NCBI GenBank assembly: GCA_021840255.1
Contig: JAKBYX010000005.1
Location: 1 to 64,000 of the forward strand
DNA from: Nitrospirota bacterium
Lineage (GTDB): Bacteria; Nitrospirota; Thermodesulfovibrionia; Thermodesulfovibrionales; JdFR-88
Direction of reading: 5' to 3'
Length of the DNA stretch: 64,000 bases
The position numbers and the translations under genes are program-made. Below, piece after piece: positions 28,622-38,545 of this stretch. The notes beneath the pieces were generated by a model. The model did not search any database. It saw nothing but the letters and a program-made list of their open reading frames with translations, and was not told where the DNA came from. The first letter of the stretch is position 1; each line of letters starts with the position of its first letter.

Positions 28622-29711
28622 GACCATCATACCGGTGGAGGCCCTGGCCCGCTTTGTCGAAAGGCTGGGTGAGCAGTACACGCTTACGGGACCGGTGGGC
28701 GGAGGCTTGACGGCCAGGTTTGAGGACGTATCCTCTTTTTCGCAGATGGACCTGGATTATCAAAGCACGATGCTGCCCCCGGGGAAAAAATACCTGTTCG
28801 AGCCCGTGCAGGAGGTGCTTTCCTTTGATATTTCAGAGGGCAGGTTTCTGGAGGACCATAAGGATCCTCAAATGCGGAAGCGTGCGCTGATAGGCTTACA
28901 CCCCTGCGACGTAAACGCCATACTCTATCTGGACAAGGTTTTTCTGGGCCAGTATACAGACCCTTTTTATAGGATAAGAAGGGAAAATATCTTCACCATT
29001 GCGCTTAACTGCAAGAGCGTGACGGACCTCTGCTTCTGCCACCTGGTAGGGGCAGGACCTTATCTGAAAGCCCGGAGCGGATATGACATTCTTCTTACTG
29101 AGTTACGCGGGTTGCTGACAGATTCAGGCGTGGATTCAGGCGGATCCGGGGCAGATATGGACGGTGGAGAAAAAAAATTCCTGCTGGAGCTGGCAAGCGA
29201 AAAGGCCAGGGACCTGTTCCATGCCCTTTCTCCGGACAAGGGGAAACCGCCTGAAGAAAAGGACCTGGCGAAAATAAAAGAGATGGAGGCTGCCCTTTTA
29301 AAAACTTTTAAAAAAAACCTGGATATGGAGGCGGTGCAAAATGCGCTCCTTGCCCGCCCGGACCACCACGCGCTCAAGGAAACCGCGGACTCACGATGCC
29401 TCTCCTGCTCCAACTGCGTCATGGTCTGCCCGACCTGCTTTTGCCACGATGTCCGCGATGAGACCGATCTTGCGCTTTCCCGCGTAAAAAAGATAAGGAG
29501 GTGGGACGCCTGCCAGGACATCTCCTTCGCAAGGGTGCACGGCGGCAACTTCAGGGCCCAAAGGTATGCCAGGCTCCGTCAGTTCGTCTTTCACAAGCTG
29601 GATTATGATACGCAGTTCGGCATGAAAGCAACGGTGGGCTGCGGCAGGTGCATAAGATGGTGCCCCACGGGCATAGACCTCACGGAGATAGCCAAGGCGA
29701 TGATGGAATGA
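28557..29711 (+). CDS. hydB: Sulfhydrogenase beta subunit, iron-sulfur protein
   Basis: The beta subunit passes electrons between the hydrogenase and the flavin subunit in group 3b [NiFe] hydrogenases. The 384-residue protein ends in two ferredoxin-like cysteine groups, CLSCSNCVMVCPTC near 281-294 and CGRCIRWCP near 360. The middle part has LIGLHPCDVNAI and NCKSV, typical of HydB/AsrA-type proteins. A later ATG (28587, MTGASAFQK) may be the real start, since 28557 lies deep in the GAF gene. The stop overlaps hydG as ATGA. Confidence 0.9.
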   Translation: MNFKKMCGNGMTGASAFQKDYKTIIPVEALARFVERLGEQYTLTGPVGGGLTARFEDVSSFSQMDLDYQSTMLPPGKKYLFEPVQEVLSFDISEGRFLEDHKDPQMRKRALIGLHPCDVNAILYLDKVFLGQYTDPFYRIRRENIFTIALNCKSVTDLCFCHLVGAGPYLKARSGYDILLTELRGLLTDSGVDSGGSGADMDGGEKKFLLELASEKARDLFHALSPDKGKPPEEKDLAKIKEMEAALLKTFKKNLDMEAVQNALLARPDHHALKETADSRCLSCSNCVMVCPTCFCHDVRDETDLALSRVKKIRRWDACQDISFARVHGGNFRAQRYARLRQFVFHKLDYDTQFGMKATVGCGRCIRWCPTGIDLTEIAKAMME

Positions 29712-30589
29712 TAAATGGCTCCCTTGCCCCCGTAAAGGCCGTGATCACCGATGTAAGACAGGAGTCCCCCGGTGTTAAGACTTTTACGATAGAACCAGCC
29801 GGGACTTTTACGATGGAGACCCACCCTATGGCAAAACCGGGGCAGTTCAATATGCTTGGCTATCCGGGGGTAGGCGAAGCGCCCATCTCTTTCAGCGTTC
29901 TTCCTTCCGGGGAAGGCAAAAAAAACAAAAAAGACAAAAAAGGCAAAAAAATTTTCGGGCACACCGTGAGGACGGCAGGCAGGGTGACAGGCTTTCTTTC
30001 CCAGTTTGGACGGGGTGATGAACTCTTTTTAAGGGGACCTTTCGGCCGAGGCTGGCCGCTTGAAGAGGTCATGGGCAAACATCTCCTCCTCATAACGGGC
30101 GGACTTGGGCTGGCCCCTTTAAGGCCAGTAATAGAGATGGCCAGATCGCTTGCCCCAATTGAAGTAACGCTTCTTCACGGGGCCAGGGGGCCGGAGGACA
30201 TAATTTTCAAAACGGAGTTTGCACGCTGGCAGCGCGTTGGGGCCGTAAAGATCGGGCTTACGGTGGACAACCCAGGGCAGGAACAGGAGATCGCGGGAGA
30301 TATAAAGATCCATTCGGGGCTTATAACGGAGCTAATCCGTCCTCTGCGGATAGAGCCCGCCCAAACGATTGCCTTTATCTGCGGGCCGGAGATAATGATG
30401 AGATTTTCTGCCAGGGAACTGATGTTAAAGGGAATGTCCGGGTCCGCCATCCATGTTTCCGTTGAAAGAAGGATGAAGTGCGGGACCGGCCACTGCGGAC
30501 ACTGCCAGATAGGCCCCTGGTTTACGTGCAAGGACGGGCCGGTCTTTGCCTATGACCAGCTGAAGGGGTTGCCCGATGTCATTCTATAA
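29708..30589 (+). CDS. hydG: Sulfhydrogenase gamma subunit, FAD/NAD(P)-binding
   Basis: The gamma subunit binds FAD and NAD(P) and carries a 2Fe-2S cluster. The ferredoxin-reductase fold is seen in KPGQFNMLGYPGVGEAPIS, LRGPFGRGWP and ITGGLGLAPLRPVI. The cluster cysteines are near the C-terminus in CGTGHCGHCQIG. The ATG at 29708 overlaps the hydB stop as ATGA. Residues about 72-83 form a lysine-rich insert (KKNKKDKKGKK) where relatives have a short turn. It is encoded by an A-rich tract. Confidence 0.92.
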   Translation: MINGSLAPVKAVITDVRQESPGVKTFTIEPAGTFTMETHPMAKPGQFNMLGYPGVGEAPISFSVLPSGEGKKNKKDKKGKKIFGHTVRTAGRVTGFLSQFGRGDELFLRGPFGRGWPLEEVMGKHLLLITGGLGLAPLRPVIEMARSLAPIEVTLLHGARGPEDIIFKTEFARWQRVGAVKIGLTVDNPGQEQEIAGDIKIHSGLITELIRPLRIEPAQTIAFICGPEIMMRFSARELMLKGMSGSAIHVSVERRMKCGTGHCGHCQIGPWFTCKDGPVFAYDQLKGLPDVIL

Positions 30590-31391
30590 GAAATTCCGGC
30601 TCCATAAGAAAGATGTCCACTCCCCAAAAGAAAAAAATCCTGAAAAGAAAAGGGTCGGGTTTTTCAAGTTCAGCTGTTGCACGGGCTGCGGTTTTGAGCT
30701 TGCCTATTTCCAAAGATCGCTTAAAGAGACACTGGAGTCATTCGATTTTACGTTCTTCAGGCTGGCCAGCTCCGCGGGCTCGCCGGAGGGCCCTTTCGAT
30801 CTGGCCCTTGTGGAAGGCGCGGTTACTGAACCGTTCCAGATAGTAGAGATAAAGAAGATAAGGGCGGCAAGCAAAGTCCTTTATGCAGTGGGCTCCTGCG
30901 CGATAGTTGGGGGGATCCCCGCAATAAAGGCCCTTGCCCCGGAGATGGAGGTGGAGCGGGCAGCGTATCGGGAAAGGCTTTATGAGATGTCCTCCACGCG
31001 GCCCCATGTCATCGGGGATTACGTGAAGGTGGACGGCTGCATAAGGGGATGTCCTCCAGGTGAAAGGGACCTGGAAGAGGCACTTGCCTCCGTTTTGATA
31101 GGCAAGGAGCCGGAATTCATCGAATACAGCGTCTGCATGGAATGCAAGATGGCCGGCAACGCCTGCGTGCTTTTGGAGGATGGGCTTCCCTGCATGGGGC
31201 CCGTGACGAACGCTGGGTGCGGCGCGCTCTGCCCGGCGCACCACAGGGCGTGCTACAGCTGCTTTGGCCTTATGGGCCAGGCAAACGTCCCGGCGCTCAA
31301 AGGCAAATTCAGGAAACTGGGATTCACCGAGGAGGACATAGAAAAAAGGTTTTTCACCCTGTTTGGCGCGCTGGGGGAAACAGGACAATGA
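30576..31391 (+). CDS. hydD: Sulfhydrogenase delta subunit, [NiFe] small subunit
   Basis: The small subunit holds the iron-sulfur chain beside the NiFe site. FKFSCCTGCGFELAYF near residues 30-45 gives the proximal cluster ligands. AVGSCAIVGGIPA, KVDGCIRGCPPGE and the C-terminal C-x-C groups (CMECKMAGNAC, PCMGPVTNAGCGALCPAHHRACYSCFG) follow. It overlaps hydG by 14 bases and hydA as ATGA. Length 271 is usual for the cytoplasmic group 3 type without a signal peptide. Confidence 0.93.
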   Translation: MSFYKKFRLHKKDVHSPKEKNPEKKRVGFFKFSCCTGCGFELAYFQRSLKETLESFDFTFFRLASSAGSPEGPFDLALVEGAVTEPFQIVEIKKIRAASKVLYAVGSCAIVGGIPAIKALAPEMEVERAAYRERLYEMSSTRPHVIGDYVKVDGCIRGCPPGERDLEEALASVLIGKEPEFIEYSVCMECKMAGNACVLLEDGLPCMGPVTNAGCGALCPAHHRACYSCFGLMGQANVPALKGKFRKLGFTEEDIEKRFFTLFGALGETGQ

Positions 31392-32722
31392 GGATCAAAA
31401 CGGAATACCTGGGCAGGGTTGAAGGAGAAGCCGGCGTCCGGTTCGAGATAAAAAACGGCAGGCTTGCGGAGCTGAAGATAAACATATGGGAGCCGCCCCG
31501 TTTTTTTGAAGGCATGCTTGTAGGCAGAAGATATGACGAGGCACCCGACATAGTGGCAAGGATATGCGGAATATGCCCCGTCTCCCATATGCTCACCTCC
31601 ATCCGGGCCATAGAGAAGGCCATATGGTTCGAGCCGGGGCCCGAAACCATTGCAGCCAGGAAGATCATGGCTTACAGCCAGATAGCCTCCAGCCACCTTG
31701 TGCATCTGGTAATGCTGGCGCTTCCGGATTATGAAGGAAAAAGTTCACTGATGGAGATGATGTCCGCCCGTGATGGGGCCGAATGCGGGAAAAACGGAGA
31801 AACAGAAAAAGCAAAAAAAACCAAAAAAGCAAAAGTAAAAGACCTTCTGAAAAAATTCATTAACGTAAAAGAGGCCTTTAACGGCATCACGCAGACCTTC
31901 GGGGGAAGGGCTCTGCATCCCGTTTCCATGGTGGTGGGGGGGTTCACATCTTTCCCAGGAGAAAAAGAGATAGACAGGCTGCTGTCCGGCCTGGCCTCCG
32001 CGGAAGACGACCTGGAGGACATCGCAGGCCTGATATCGGAGCTGAAACCTCCACGGCTTGAGACGGCCTCCGAACTGGTCTGCCTTTCAGATGATGGCGG
32101 GTACGCGATAAATGGAGGACGCATAGTATCCGATATGGGGCTGGACGGAACGGAAGAAGAATATGAGGAGCTTTTCGAAGAAAAGGAGGCCTCATATTCG
32201 AACGCCAAAAAAACCAGGCTCAGGGAAAGGGGGCAGATAATGACCGGAGCCCTGGCCAGGGTGAGTCTTCAGTCCAGGTGGCTTGGTGAAAAGGCCCGCA
32301 AACCGGCCTTTTCGATTTCTCTCTCATCGTCTTCAGGTAAAAATCCATTTAACAATATAATGGCGCAGGCTGCGGAACTGCTTCATTTCTGGCAGGAGTG
32401 CAAAAAACTCCTGGAGGCATCAGGGGCGGAAAAACAAAAAAAACAAAAATTTCCTGGAAGACCGCCCGCGCGTGAGGGCGAAGGCAGGGCCCTGACGGAG
32501 GCGCCGAGGGGACTGCTGTACCACAGCTATGCGATAGACCGGACGGGAGCCATCCGCAAGGCCAACATAGTTACGCCCACGGCCCACAATTACCTTGCCA
32601 TGGAGCAGGACTTAAGAAGACTTATAGAAGATAATATTGATCTGCCCAAAGAGAGGCTGAAATCTCTTGCCGGCATGCTTATCCGCGCCTATGACCCGTG
32701 TTTTTCATGCTCGGTGCATTAG
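31388..32722 (+). CDS. hydA: Sulfhydrogenase alpha subunit, [NiFe] large subunit
   Basis: The large subunit carries the NiFe active site. RICGICPVSH near residues 57-66 and DPCFSCSVH at the C-terminus supply the four cysteine ligands. The ATG at 31388 overlaps the hydD stop; the 444-residue length fits group 3b. Two A-rich tracts encode lysine-rich inserts, near residues 136-153 (EKAKKTKKAKVK) and 348-357 (KQKKQK). The protein ends exactly at the histidine after which maturation proteases normally cut, so there is no C-terminal peptide to remove. Confidence 0.94.
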   Translation: MRIKTEYLGRVEGEAGVRFEIKNGRLAELKINIWEPPRFFEGMLVGRRYDEAPDIVARICGICPVSHMLTSIRAIEKAIWFEPGPETIAARKIMAYSQIASSHLVHLVMLALPDYEGKSSLMEMMSARDGAECGKNGETEKAKKTKKAKVKDLLKKFINVKEAFNGITQTFGGRALHPVSMVVGGFTSFPGEKEIDRLLSGLASAEDDLEDIAGLISELKPPRLETASELVCLSDDGGYAINGGRIVSDMGLDGTEEEYEELFEEKEASYSNAKKTRLRERGQIMTGALARVSLQSRWLGEKARKPAFSISLSSSSGKNPFNNIMAQAAELLHFWQECKKLLEASGAEKQKKQKFPGRPPAREGEGRALTEAPRGLLYHSYAIDRTGAIRKANIVTPTAHNYLAMEQDLRRLIEDNIDLPKERLKSLAGMLIRAYDPCFSCSVH

Positions 32723-32759
32723 CTTTTTCCGCGAAAAAGCCCGATTTCAATGACCAGAT

Positions 32760-32936
32760 TCAACTTTTTTCCGTGAAAAAGTGTGTCAGAAACTCCTGGT
32801 CCTTGGGCGAGAGGTCAAATTTCATGGCGGCCTCCTGCAACAGGGCAAAAAGGGTTGCCTTGGGGTTCTCCTCCCTCATGGCCGATACCCATCGTATCGC
32901 TTTCCTTATCTGTTCGCCTTCAGGCTGAATGTCCAT
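32760..32936 (-). CDS. Small conserved-looking protein
   Basis: This 58-residue soluble protein starts MDIQPEGEQIRKAIRWVSAM, with an AGAGGTG ribosome binding site a few bases upstream. It is predicted mostly helical, with a mixed charge pattern. It lies just after the hydA stop on the opposite strand. I do not recognise a named family, but the ribosome binding site and composition suggest a real gene. Confidence 0.6.
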   Translation of the reverse strand: MDIQPEGEQIRKAIRWVSAMREENPKATLFALLQEAAMKFDLSPKDQEFLTHFFTEKS

Positions 32937-32991
32937 TGAGACACCTCTTTCCAATATCGAATTTTGCTTTTTTGTTTTTTATTTTTAAAAC

Positions 32992-33879
32992 TTAAGGCCT
33001 TATGGCGCTATATTGCGCCATCGGCATTTTTCTTGTGGATGCCGCCCCGTAATCATTTTTTGTAAGCGCTATTATACCCATATCCACATGCTGGGGAAGC
33101 AGGCCCAGCGCTTTTTCGCAAGAAGCCCTTGCCCCCATGCCTTCCGCCACCATATCATAAACCGTTTTGGCCAGCATTTTCCTTATGCTCTCCTCTCCAA
33201 GTCCCGTAACTGCAATCGCCCCCTCCGGACCGGCATAAAATCCGCAGCCCACCATGGGCGTGTCTCCAACCCGGCCAACCAGCATTGGGGAGGCCCCTCC
33301 GGTAGAGGAAGCCACGGAAAAAACCCCTTTTTTGTCAAGGGCCACCACGCCTATCGTATCGGTTCTTTTTGCTTTTCCCTTCCCGCCAGAGATTTTTTGT
33401 TCACCAACCCATTGCCGGAAAAAGTGAAAATCCTCTTTTCCCATTCGGCTTTTGATCCTTTCGTAATTTGCGGCGGCCCTTTCGGAGACCTCATAATAAG
33501 GCCCGAAGCCAAGTCTTCTGGCGAAGGCCTGGGCTCCGCGGCCGGCCATGGCAACGTGGGGCGAACCCAGCACTGCCCGCGCCACCAGCACCGGGTTTTT
33601 TACTCCTCTTATATTGATAACCGCCCCGATGTGGCCTTCCGAGTCCATTACGGCCGCGTCCATTTCCACGGTCTTGCCGTCGATGCGCAGGACTGAGCCG
33701 CTTCCGGCGTTGAACCTGCCGTCATCTTCGAGGACGCGCGCGGCCTCAACGGCCGCATCGAGAGCGCTTTTGCCCGCCTCCAGCAACTGAAACGCCGCTT
33801 CGCAGGCCGTCCTGCACCCGTCCGAAAACTCCGCCGGAGACCCCACACCTCCGTGCACCGCCACGCCGTATGAAATCAT
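32992..33879 (-). CDS. Isoaspartyl peptidase/L-asparaginase, Ntn-hydrolase
   Basis: This is a type III asparaginase, made as a precursor that cuts itself before a threonine. The processing and nucleophile site is TDTIGVVALDKKG near residue 171-183. YGVAVHGGVGSP opens the protein, NAGSGSVLRIDGKTVEMDA is near 57, and GRVGDTPMVGCGFYA and ITGLGE-like VTGLGEE follow. The length of 295 is normal. A lysine-rich stretch (KISGGKGKAKR) precedes the cleavage site, in the linker normally variable in this family. Confidence 0.9.
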   Translation of the reverse strand: MISYGVAVHGGVGSPAEFSDGCRTACEAAFQLLEAGKSALDAAVEAARVLEDDGRFNAGSGSVLRIDGKTVEMDAAVMDSEGHIGAVINIRGVKNPVLVARAVLGSPHVAMAGRGAQAFARRLGFGPYYEVSERAAANYERIKSRMGKEDFHFFRQWVGEQKISGGKGKAKRTDTIGVVALDKKGVFSVASSTGGASPMLVGRVGDTPMVGCGFYAGPEGAIAVTGLGEESIRKMLAKTVYDMVAEGMGARASCEKALGLLPQHVDMGIIALTKNDYGAASTRKMPMAQYSAIRP

Positions 33880-34221
33880 GGGAAAAGTATAACTTAAAAA
33901 AGGAAACGATTTTAATTTTGATGAGGGAAGTTTGGGGAGGGGGTAAAGGATGAGGTGAGGCGGGGCAAAGCAAATAATTACGTTTTATTGGTCTCTCTCA
34001 CCATTTTATTGGCGCCTCACCTCTCCCATGGGGCGAGGAAGGCGTTCGCTCCACTAAGCGCCGTCTCACTCGTCTTGCCGTCATGTCGCGCATACCGCGC
34101 CTGGTCTGAATAGTTACCGCTGCGTGATGTGACGCGCCCGCGTCACCCCGCTACGCTCAACGCCTTCCGCCCCCCATGGGAGAGGGAAGAGCGAGGGTTT
34201 TTTCCGCAAAAACCAAAAAGC
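33880..34221. repeat. Intergenic region with inverted repeats
   Basis: No gene is seen here. CTCTCCCATGGGG (about 34022-34034) is matched by its inverse CCCCATGGGAGAG (about 34172-34185), and GAGGTGAGGCGGGGC near 33950 echoes GGCGCCTCACCTC near 34010. The same CTCTCCC/GGGAGAG theme recurs near 2625, 38520 and 40610, so this is probably a palindromic repeat family. Confidence 0.55.
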
Positions 34222-34854
34222 CTAAAACCGGAATCCTATATTGCCGGTAAAGATCATGCCTTCTATGTCGGTGTCAAAAGGCTTTGCATACATGTATTTA
34301 AGTTCCAGACCCAGGAAGACGTTCCTGTTTAAGTTGAAGTCCGTCCCGCCAAGTATCTGGAAACCGGGCACGGTGTCGCTGCGGTGAAAATCAATGGCGT
34401 CCACATTGTCATTGGCGAAATAGACGCCCACGCCACCGCCCAGGTAAAAGTCCATCAACGGCCCGTAACCCCTGGAGTAATAATACGGGACCGGGAAGAC
34501 AGCCTTGGCCGTCGCTTCCACATAGGTGGCGTCTATGTCTTCCGTGCAAAAAGCATTTAAGGCGACACAGAAGGCGGTGCCTGAGGTCTGAAGATGTCCA
34601 ACACCTAACTCCGTGGCAAAATACCGGTTGAAATAGTGCCCGAAGGCGGCTTCTCCGTTAAAACCGGTGTCATAGCCGGTCAGTTCGTTTGATACCGGCG
34701 AATACCCGCCCAATTTAATGACCACATAATTGGAGTTGGGCTGATAATCGTAGTTCCGCTGGGCGGCAGCAAATGAGGGAAACAAGGTAAAAACAAAAAG
34801 AGAAAAAACCAGAATAATGGCGGATATCAAAGCGGTCTTTTTCATTTTCATCAT
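34222..34854 (-). CDS. Outer-membrane beta-barrel protein
   Basis: The 210-residue protein has a signal peptide (cleavage near FAAA-QR) and alternating strands rich in Tyr, Gly and Phe. It ends GMIFTGNIGFRF, with the terminal phenylalanine used for barrel assembly. The pattern fits an eight-strand barrel of the OmpA/OmpW-like size class. AGGTGAATG precedes the start. Its function is not known. Confidence 0.78.
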   Translation of the reverse strand: MMKMKKTALISAIILVFSLFVFTLFPSFAAAQRNYDYQPNSNYVVIKLGGYSPVSNELTGYDTGFNGEAAFGHYFNRYFATELGVGHLQTSGTAFCVALNAFCTEDIDATYVEATAKAVFPVPYYYSRGYGPLMDFYLGGGVGVYFANDNVDAIDFHRSDTVPGFQILGGTDFNLNRNVFLGLELKYMYAKPFDTDIEGMIFTGNIGFRF

Positions 34855-35236
34855 TCACCTCCGTTTTTTCAGTACCTGCCTAAAGATCGCGACCTACTAA
34901 AAAGAAAAATTCAAAAAGCAATCCTTGCCCTGTTCTAAAATGACGAAAAACCGGGCCGGAGAAAACGGACCGTAGTAAAGGAGACGCCACATCAGGGCAC
35001 CGCTGTTGTTCATACTCTGATGAAAGATACAAGGCATGCATTTTGAAAAATGATCTTTTGAGACTGGTTCTGATAATTGGATTTTATCACAGGAAGATTG
35101 CCGCCGGAAGCGCGAAAAACCGGCATTGCCCGCACCCGCCTAACCGGTTCTGAAATGTGACGGGGCTCCCTTTGTGGAATAAGGATTAACTGATAGAATT
35201 GGACTGTAATTCCCATAGTCAAGGAGCCAGGCAAAA
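34855..35236. other. Intergenic region
   Basis: No gene is supported in these 382 bases, which separate two divergent genes and so should hold both promoters. The right edge has AAGGAG at about 35221-35226, the ribosome binding site of the histidine kinase gene. A TAGAAT-like -10 box is near 35194-35199. Nothing else stands out. Confidence 0.4.
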
Positions 35237-36151
35237 ATGGGACAGGGGATAGAAAACAAGAGCGGAAAAAGAAAAAACAAAAACAGAAAAGCAAAAAACG
35301 GCCCGGAAGAAACACAAAAACCCCTTCAGGATGAAGAAAGCGCCGGGGGGGCGCGCGGGCAGGAGGAGCGGCAGGAGAAATTCCTGGTCCGCGAGTTGAG
35401 GGAAAAGCTGCATCAGGCCCTCGCCAGGGAACAGGAAGCGCAGGGGGAGCTCCAGCGGTTCATGCATATGCTCTCCCATGATCTGAGGTCTCCCATATCC
35501 ACTGTCTCTAATTTCCTTGGCATTATACTGGCAAGGCAGGGCGGCGTGCTTGATGAGAAATCGAAGGAGTACATAGGCTACTCCCTTGAGATCATAAAGG
35601 ACATGAGCCATTTGCTCACGGACACCCTGTATTACATAAAGATAGGCTCCCGCATGATATCGGAAGGGGAAGTGGACTCTACCAGGGTGTTGCAGCGCGC
35701 CCTCCTGGAACTCAAAGACAAGATCGAAAAGACCGGTGCGGAAATAAAAATATCCGCGCCGGGCCTTCCAGTAATAAGAGGGGATGAAACGCTGCTGGTC
35801 CAGGTGTTCCAGAACCTGCTGGCAAACAGCCTGAAATTTTCGGAGGACACGCCCAGAGTCCGGATATCCGCGGCCCGCCACGAGGCCACAGGCCGTAATC
35901 TTGGAAGTAGTGCTGTTGGCGGTGGGGGCGAATGGCTTTTCAGTTTCAGGGACAACGGCCCGGGCATAAAGCCGGAAGACCAGGCACGGATATTCGAGCC
36001 CTTCGTACATATCGGCGCGGGGAGAGATGGTAAAGGGGCTGGGCTTGGCCTTGCCATATGCAAAAAGATCGTGGAGCTGCACGGCGGGCGCATCTGGGTG
36101 GAATCAGCCCCTGGAGAAGGCTCCACCTTTTATTTCACGATACCGGATTAA
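35237..36151 (+). CDS. Soluble sensor histidine kinase
   Basis: This 304-residue kinase has a lysine-rich head (KRKNKNRKAKN, residues 11-21) from an A-rich tract. A coiled-coil stretch (about 45-75) and HisKA with MLSHDLRSPIS near residue 80 follow. HATPase_c motifs are N-box NLLANSLKF, DNGPGI, GKGAGLGLAICKKI and GEGSTFYF. There is no sensor or membrane domain, so input may come through a partner. The REC-PAS-GGDEF-EAL gene 220 bases downstream is a likely partner, as in bacteriophytochrome-style pairs. Confidence 0.9.
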   Translation: MGQGIENKSGKRKNKNRKAKNGPEETQKPLQDEESAGGARGQEERQEKFLVRELREKLHQALAREQEAQGELQRFMHMLSHDLRSPISTVSNFLGIILARQGGVLDEKSKEYIGYSLEIIKDMSHLLTDTLYYIKIGSRMISEGEVDSTRVLQRALLELKDKIEKTGAEIKISAPGLPVIRGDETLLVQVFQNLLANSLKFSEDTPRVRISAARHEATGRNLGSSAVGGGGEWLFSFRDNGPGIKPEDQARIFEPFVHIGAGRDGKGAGLGLAICKKIVELHGGRIWVESAPGEGSTFYFTIPD

Positions 36152-36371
36152 CAGGGCGTCAGGCCCTTTTTTGGCATCCACCTTGATATTGTTTGAATGG
36201 CGCGAGCAACACAAGAAGCCGCACCTGAAAATAGAGATGCCGCATTTTTATCACGCTTTTTATTATGGACGCATCAGTAAAGTTTTTGTTTGTTTTTGCT
36301 TTCCCGCGCAAAAATTCATTCCAAAGATTTTTTTGGCCACAGGCACAGTATCTTTTTGACAAAAGGGGAAA

Positions 36372-38465
36372 ATGGGTACCGCCGATCTAAACATTTTGCT
36401 TATAGAGGACAACCCGGCCGATGCCGAGCTGATAGACATGATGTTCAGCGAGATCGGGCGGGAGCAATTCCAGAACTACAGCCTTAAAAAGGCGGACAGC
36501 CTTGCAGCCGGGATCAAGGCGCTGGGCAAAGAAGCCTTCAGCGTGGTCCTGCTGGACCTGGGACTGCCCGACAGCAGCGGTCTTGAAACCCTCCTGCGCA
36601 TAGAGGAGAACGCGCAGAATATCCCGGTGATAGCCCTCACCGGCCTGGCCGATGAAGAGTTTGCGGCAAGGGCCATATCCATGGGGGCGCAGGATTATGT
36701 TGTTAAGGGGAAGATAACGGCTGACGGTCTTTACCGCTCCGTGCTGTATTCATTGGAGCGGAAAAAATCCGAGCTTTTACTGAAGGACTCAGAGGAAAGG
36801 TTCAGGGCATTTTTTGAGCTGAGCGGCATGGGTGCCATACAGGCGGACCCGGCGAGCGGCCGCTTTATCATGGTAAACAGGAGCTTTTGCGAACTGACCG
36901 GATACGGCAGTGAGGAGCTTTTGTCGCTTTCCTTCCGGGAGATCACCCACCCTGATGACTGGCCCGCGGATTCGGACAGCTATGAAAAGCTGCTGCGCGG
37001 AGAGCTGGCGCAGTACGACCGGGAAATAAGATATCTGCACAAGGAAGGGCACGCTGTATGGGTGCACGTTTCAAGGACCCTGCTGCGGCGGGCAGGCGGG
37101 CGCGGCGAGCCCCTGCGGGTGCTGGGCATAGTGCATGATATTACGGACAGAAAAAGGATGGAGCGCGAGATAATAGAGATGGCGCACCACGATGCCCTGA
37201 CGGGGCTTCCCAACAGGCGGCTGTTCATTGAGCTGGCGCAGATAGAGATGGCGCAGGCCAGCCGCAACCATAAAAAGATGGCCTTCGTGTTCCTGGACCT
37301 GGACAGGTTCAAGGAGGTAAACGACACCTTCGGGCATGAAGCGGGCGATAAGCTTTTAAAGGAAGTCGCCCTCCGGATAAGAAAAAGCCTCCGGAAATCG
37401 GACACTATCGCGCGGATAGGCGGAGATGAGTTCAATATAATCATCGCCGACCTGCACCGCGCGGAAGGCAGCGCCGAGATAGCCAGGAAGATAGTGGATT
37501 CCTTCCGGGTGCCTTTTCTTATCGCGGGGCACGAGCTGCATGTGACGGCGAGCATCGGCCTCAGCATCTATCCGGACGATGACCTGGACATGGAAACGCT
37601 TTTCAGGTATGCCGATATAGCCATGTACCACGCCAAGGAAACCGGGAAAAACAATTTCCAGTTTTACAACCCTTCGATCAACGTGCATTCCGCCCAGCGC
37701 ATAAAGATGGAAAGCCGGATGCGGCAGGCCATCGCCAAAGGGGAGCTCATGCTCTATTACCAGCCCCTGGCGGACATAAGAACGGGCAAAATGGTCTGCG
37801 CGGAGGCGCTTGTACGGTGGAGGCACCCCGAAATGGGTCTGCTTGAGCCAAAAAATTTCATCCCTCTGGCCGAGGAGACGGGCTATATCACGGCGATAGA
37901 CGAATGGGTGCTGGAGGCCGTTTGCAGCCAGGCAAAACAGTGGCGGCAGGCGGGCCTCCCCCCGGTATGCTTCACGGTGAACCTTTCCTCAAGGGTTTTC
38001 CAAAAGGCCGGGTTCGCCTCCGGCATCGCCAGGATACTTAAGGACACCGGGCTTCCCGCCGGAAGCCTGTACCTGGAGATAACGGAGACCCTGGCGATGG
38101 AAAATATCCAGCTCACCGCCTCTCAACTGGCCCAGCTCTCCGGGCTTGGGGTGCAGATATCGATAGACGATTTCGGCACCGGGTATTCATCACTGAATTA
38201 CCTGAAGCGGCTGCCCATCGGAAGACTGAAGATAGACAGGTCCTTTATCAAGGACATCGCCACGGACCCCGATGACAGAGCAATAATAAACGCGGTGGTC
38301 GCGATGGCCCATAACATGAAGATGAAGGTGATCGCGGAAGGCGTTGAGACGGCAGACCAATTGGATTTTCTTCGCCAGGCGGGCTGCGACGAGATGCAGG
38401 GATTTTTGTACAGCAGGCCGCTGCCGGCCGAAATATTCAGCGAGCTGATCGGAAACGGCAAATAG
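36372..38465 (+). CDS. REC-PAS-GGDEF-EAL c-di-GMP regulator
   Basis: The 697-residue protein has an N-terminal receiver ([18 protein letters not shown]; phospho-acceptor in [13 protein letters not shown]). A PAS domain follows at about residues 135-255, then GGDEF (RIGGDEFNI near 350) and EAL ([12 protein letters not shown] near 478, [16 protein letters not shown]). Both catalytic signatures are intact, so it could make or break c-di-GMP. The receiver suggests control by a histidine kinase, most simply the one encoded just upstream. c-di-GMP would act on BcsA. Confidence 0.93.
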   Translation: MGTADLNILLIEDNPADAELIDMMFSEIGREQFQNYSLKKADSLAAGIKALGKEAFSVVLLDLGLPDSSGLETLLRIEENAQNIPVIALTGLADEEFAARAISMGAQDYVVKGKITADGLYRSVLYSLERKKSELLLKDSEERFRAFFELSGMGAIQADPASGRFIMVNRSFCELTGYGSEELLSLSFREITHPDDWPADSDSYEKLLRGELAQYDREIRYLHKEGHAVWVHVSRTLLRRAGGRGEPLRVLGIVHDITDRKRMEREIIEMAHHDALTGLPNRRLFIELAQIEMAQASRNHKKMAFVFLDLDRFKEVNDTFGHEAGDKLLKEVALRIRKSLRKSDTIARIGGDEFNIIIADLHRAEGSAEIARKIVDSFRVPFLIAGHELHVTASIGLSIYPDDDLDMETLFRYADIAMYHAKETGKNNFQFYNPSINVHSAQRIKMESRMRQAIAKGELMLYYQPLADIRTGKMVCAEALVRWRHPEMGLLEPKNFIPLAEETGYITAIDEWVLEAVCSQAKQWRQAGLPPVCFTVNLSSRVFQKAGFASGIARILKDTGLPAGSLYLEITETLAMENIQLTASQLAQLSGLGVQISIDDFGTGYSSLNYLKRLPIGRLKIDRSFIKDIATDPDDRAIINAVVAMAHNMKMKVIAEGVETADQLDFLRQAGCDEMQGFLYSRPLPAEIFSELIGNGK

Positions 38466-38499
38466 AGAGCATCCCGGAATTCATTCCCTCACATTATCC

Positions 38500-38545
38500 C
38501 TTTCTCCTCACCCCTGCCCCCCTCTCCCGGCGGGAGAGGGGGGAA
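38500..38545. repeat. CTCTCCC/GGGAGAG palindromic repeat
   Basis: The palindrome CCCTCTCCCGGCGGGAGAGGG is followed by G-rich sequence. It lies after the stop of the c-di-GMP regulator gene and can form a strong hairpin. The theme recurs near 2625, 34022 and 40610. Confidence 0.6.

Noticed and set aside
31388-32722. Selenocysteine in the hydrogenase large subunit
   Set aside because: All four cysteine ligand positions are ordinary Cys codons and no internal TGA is present.
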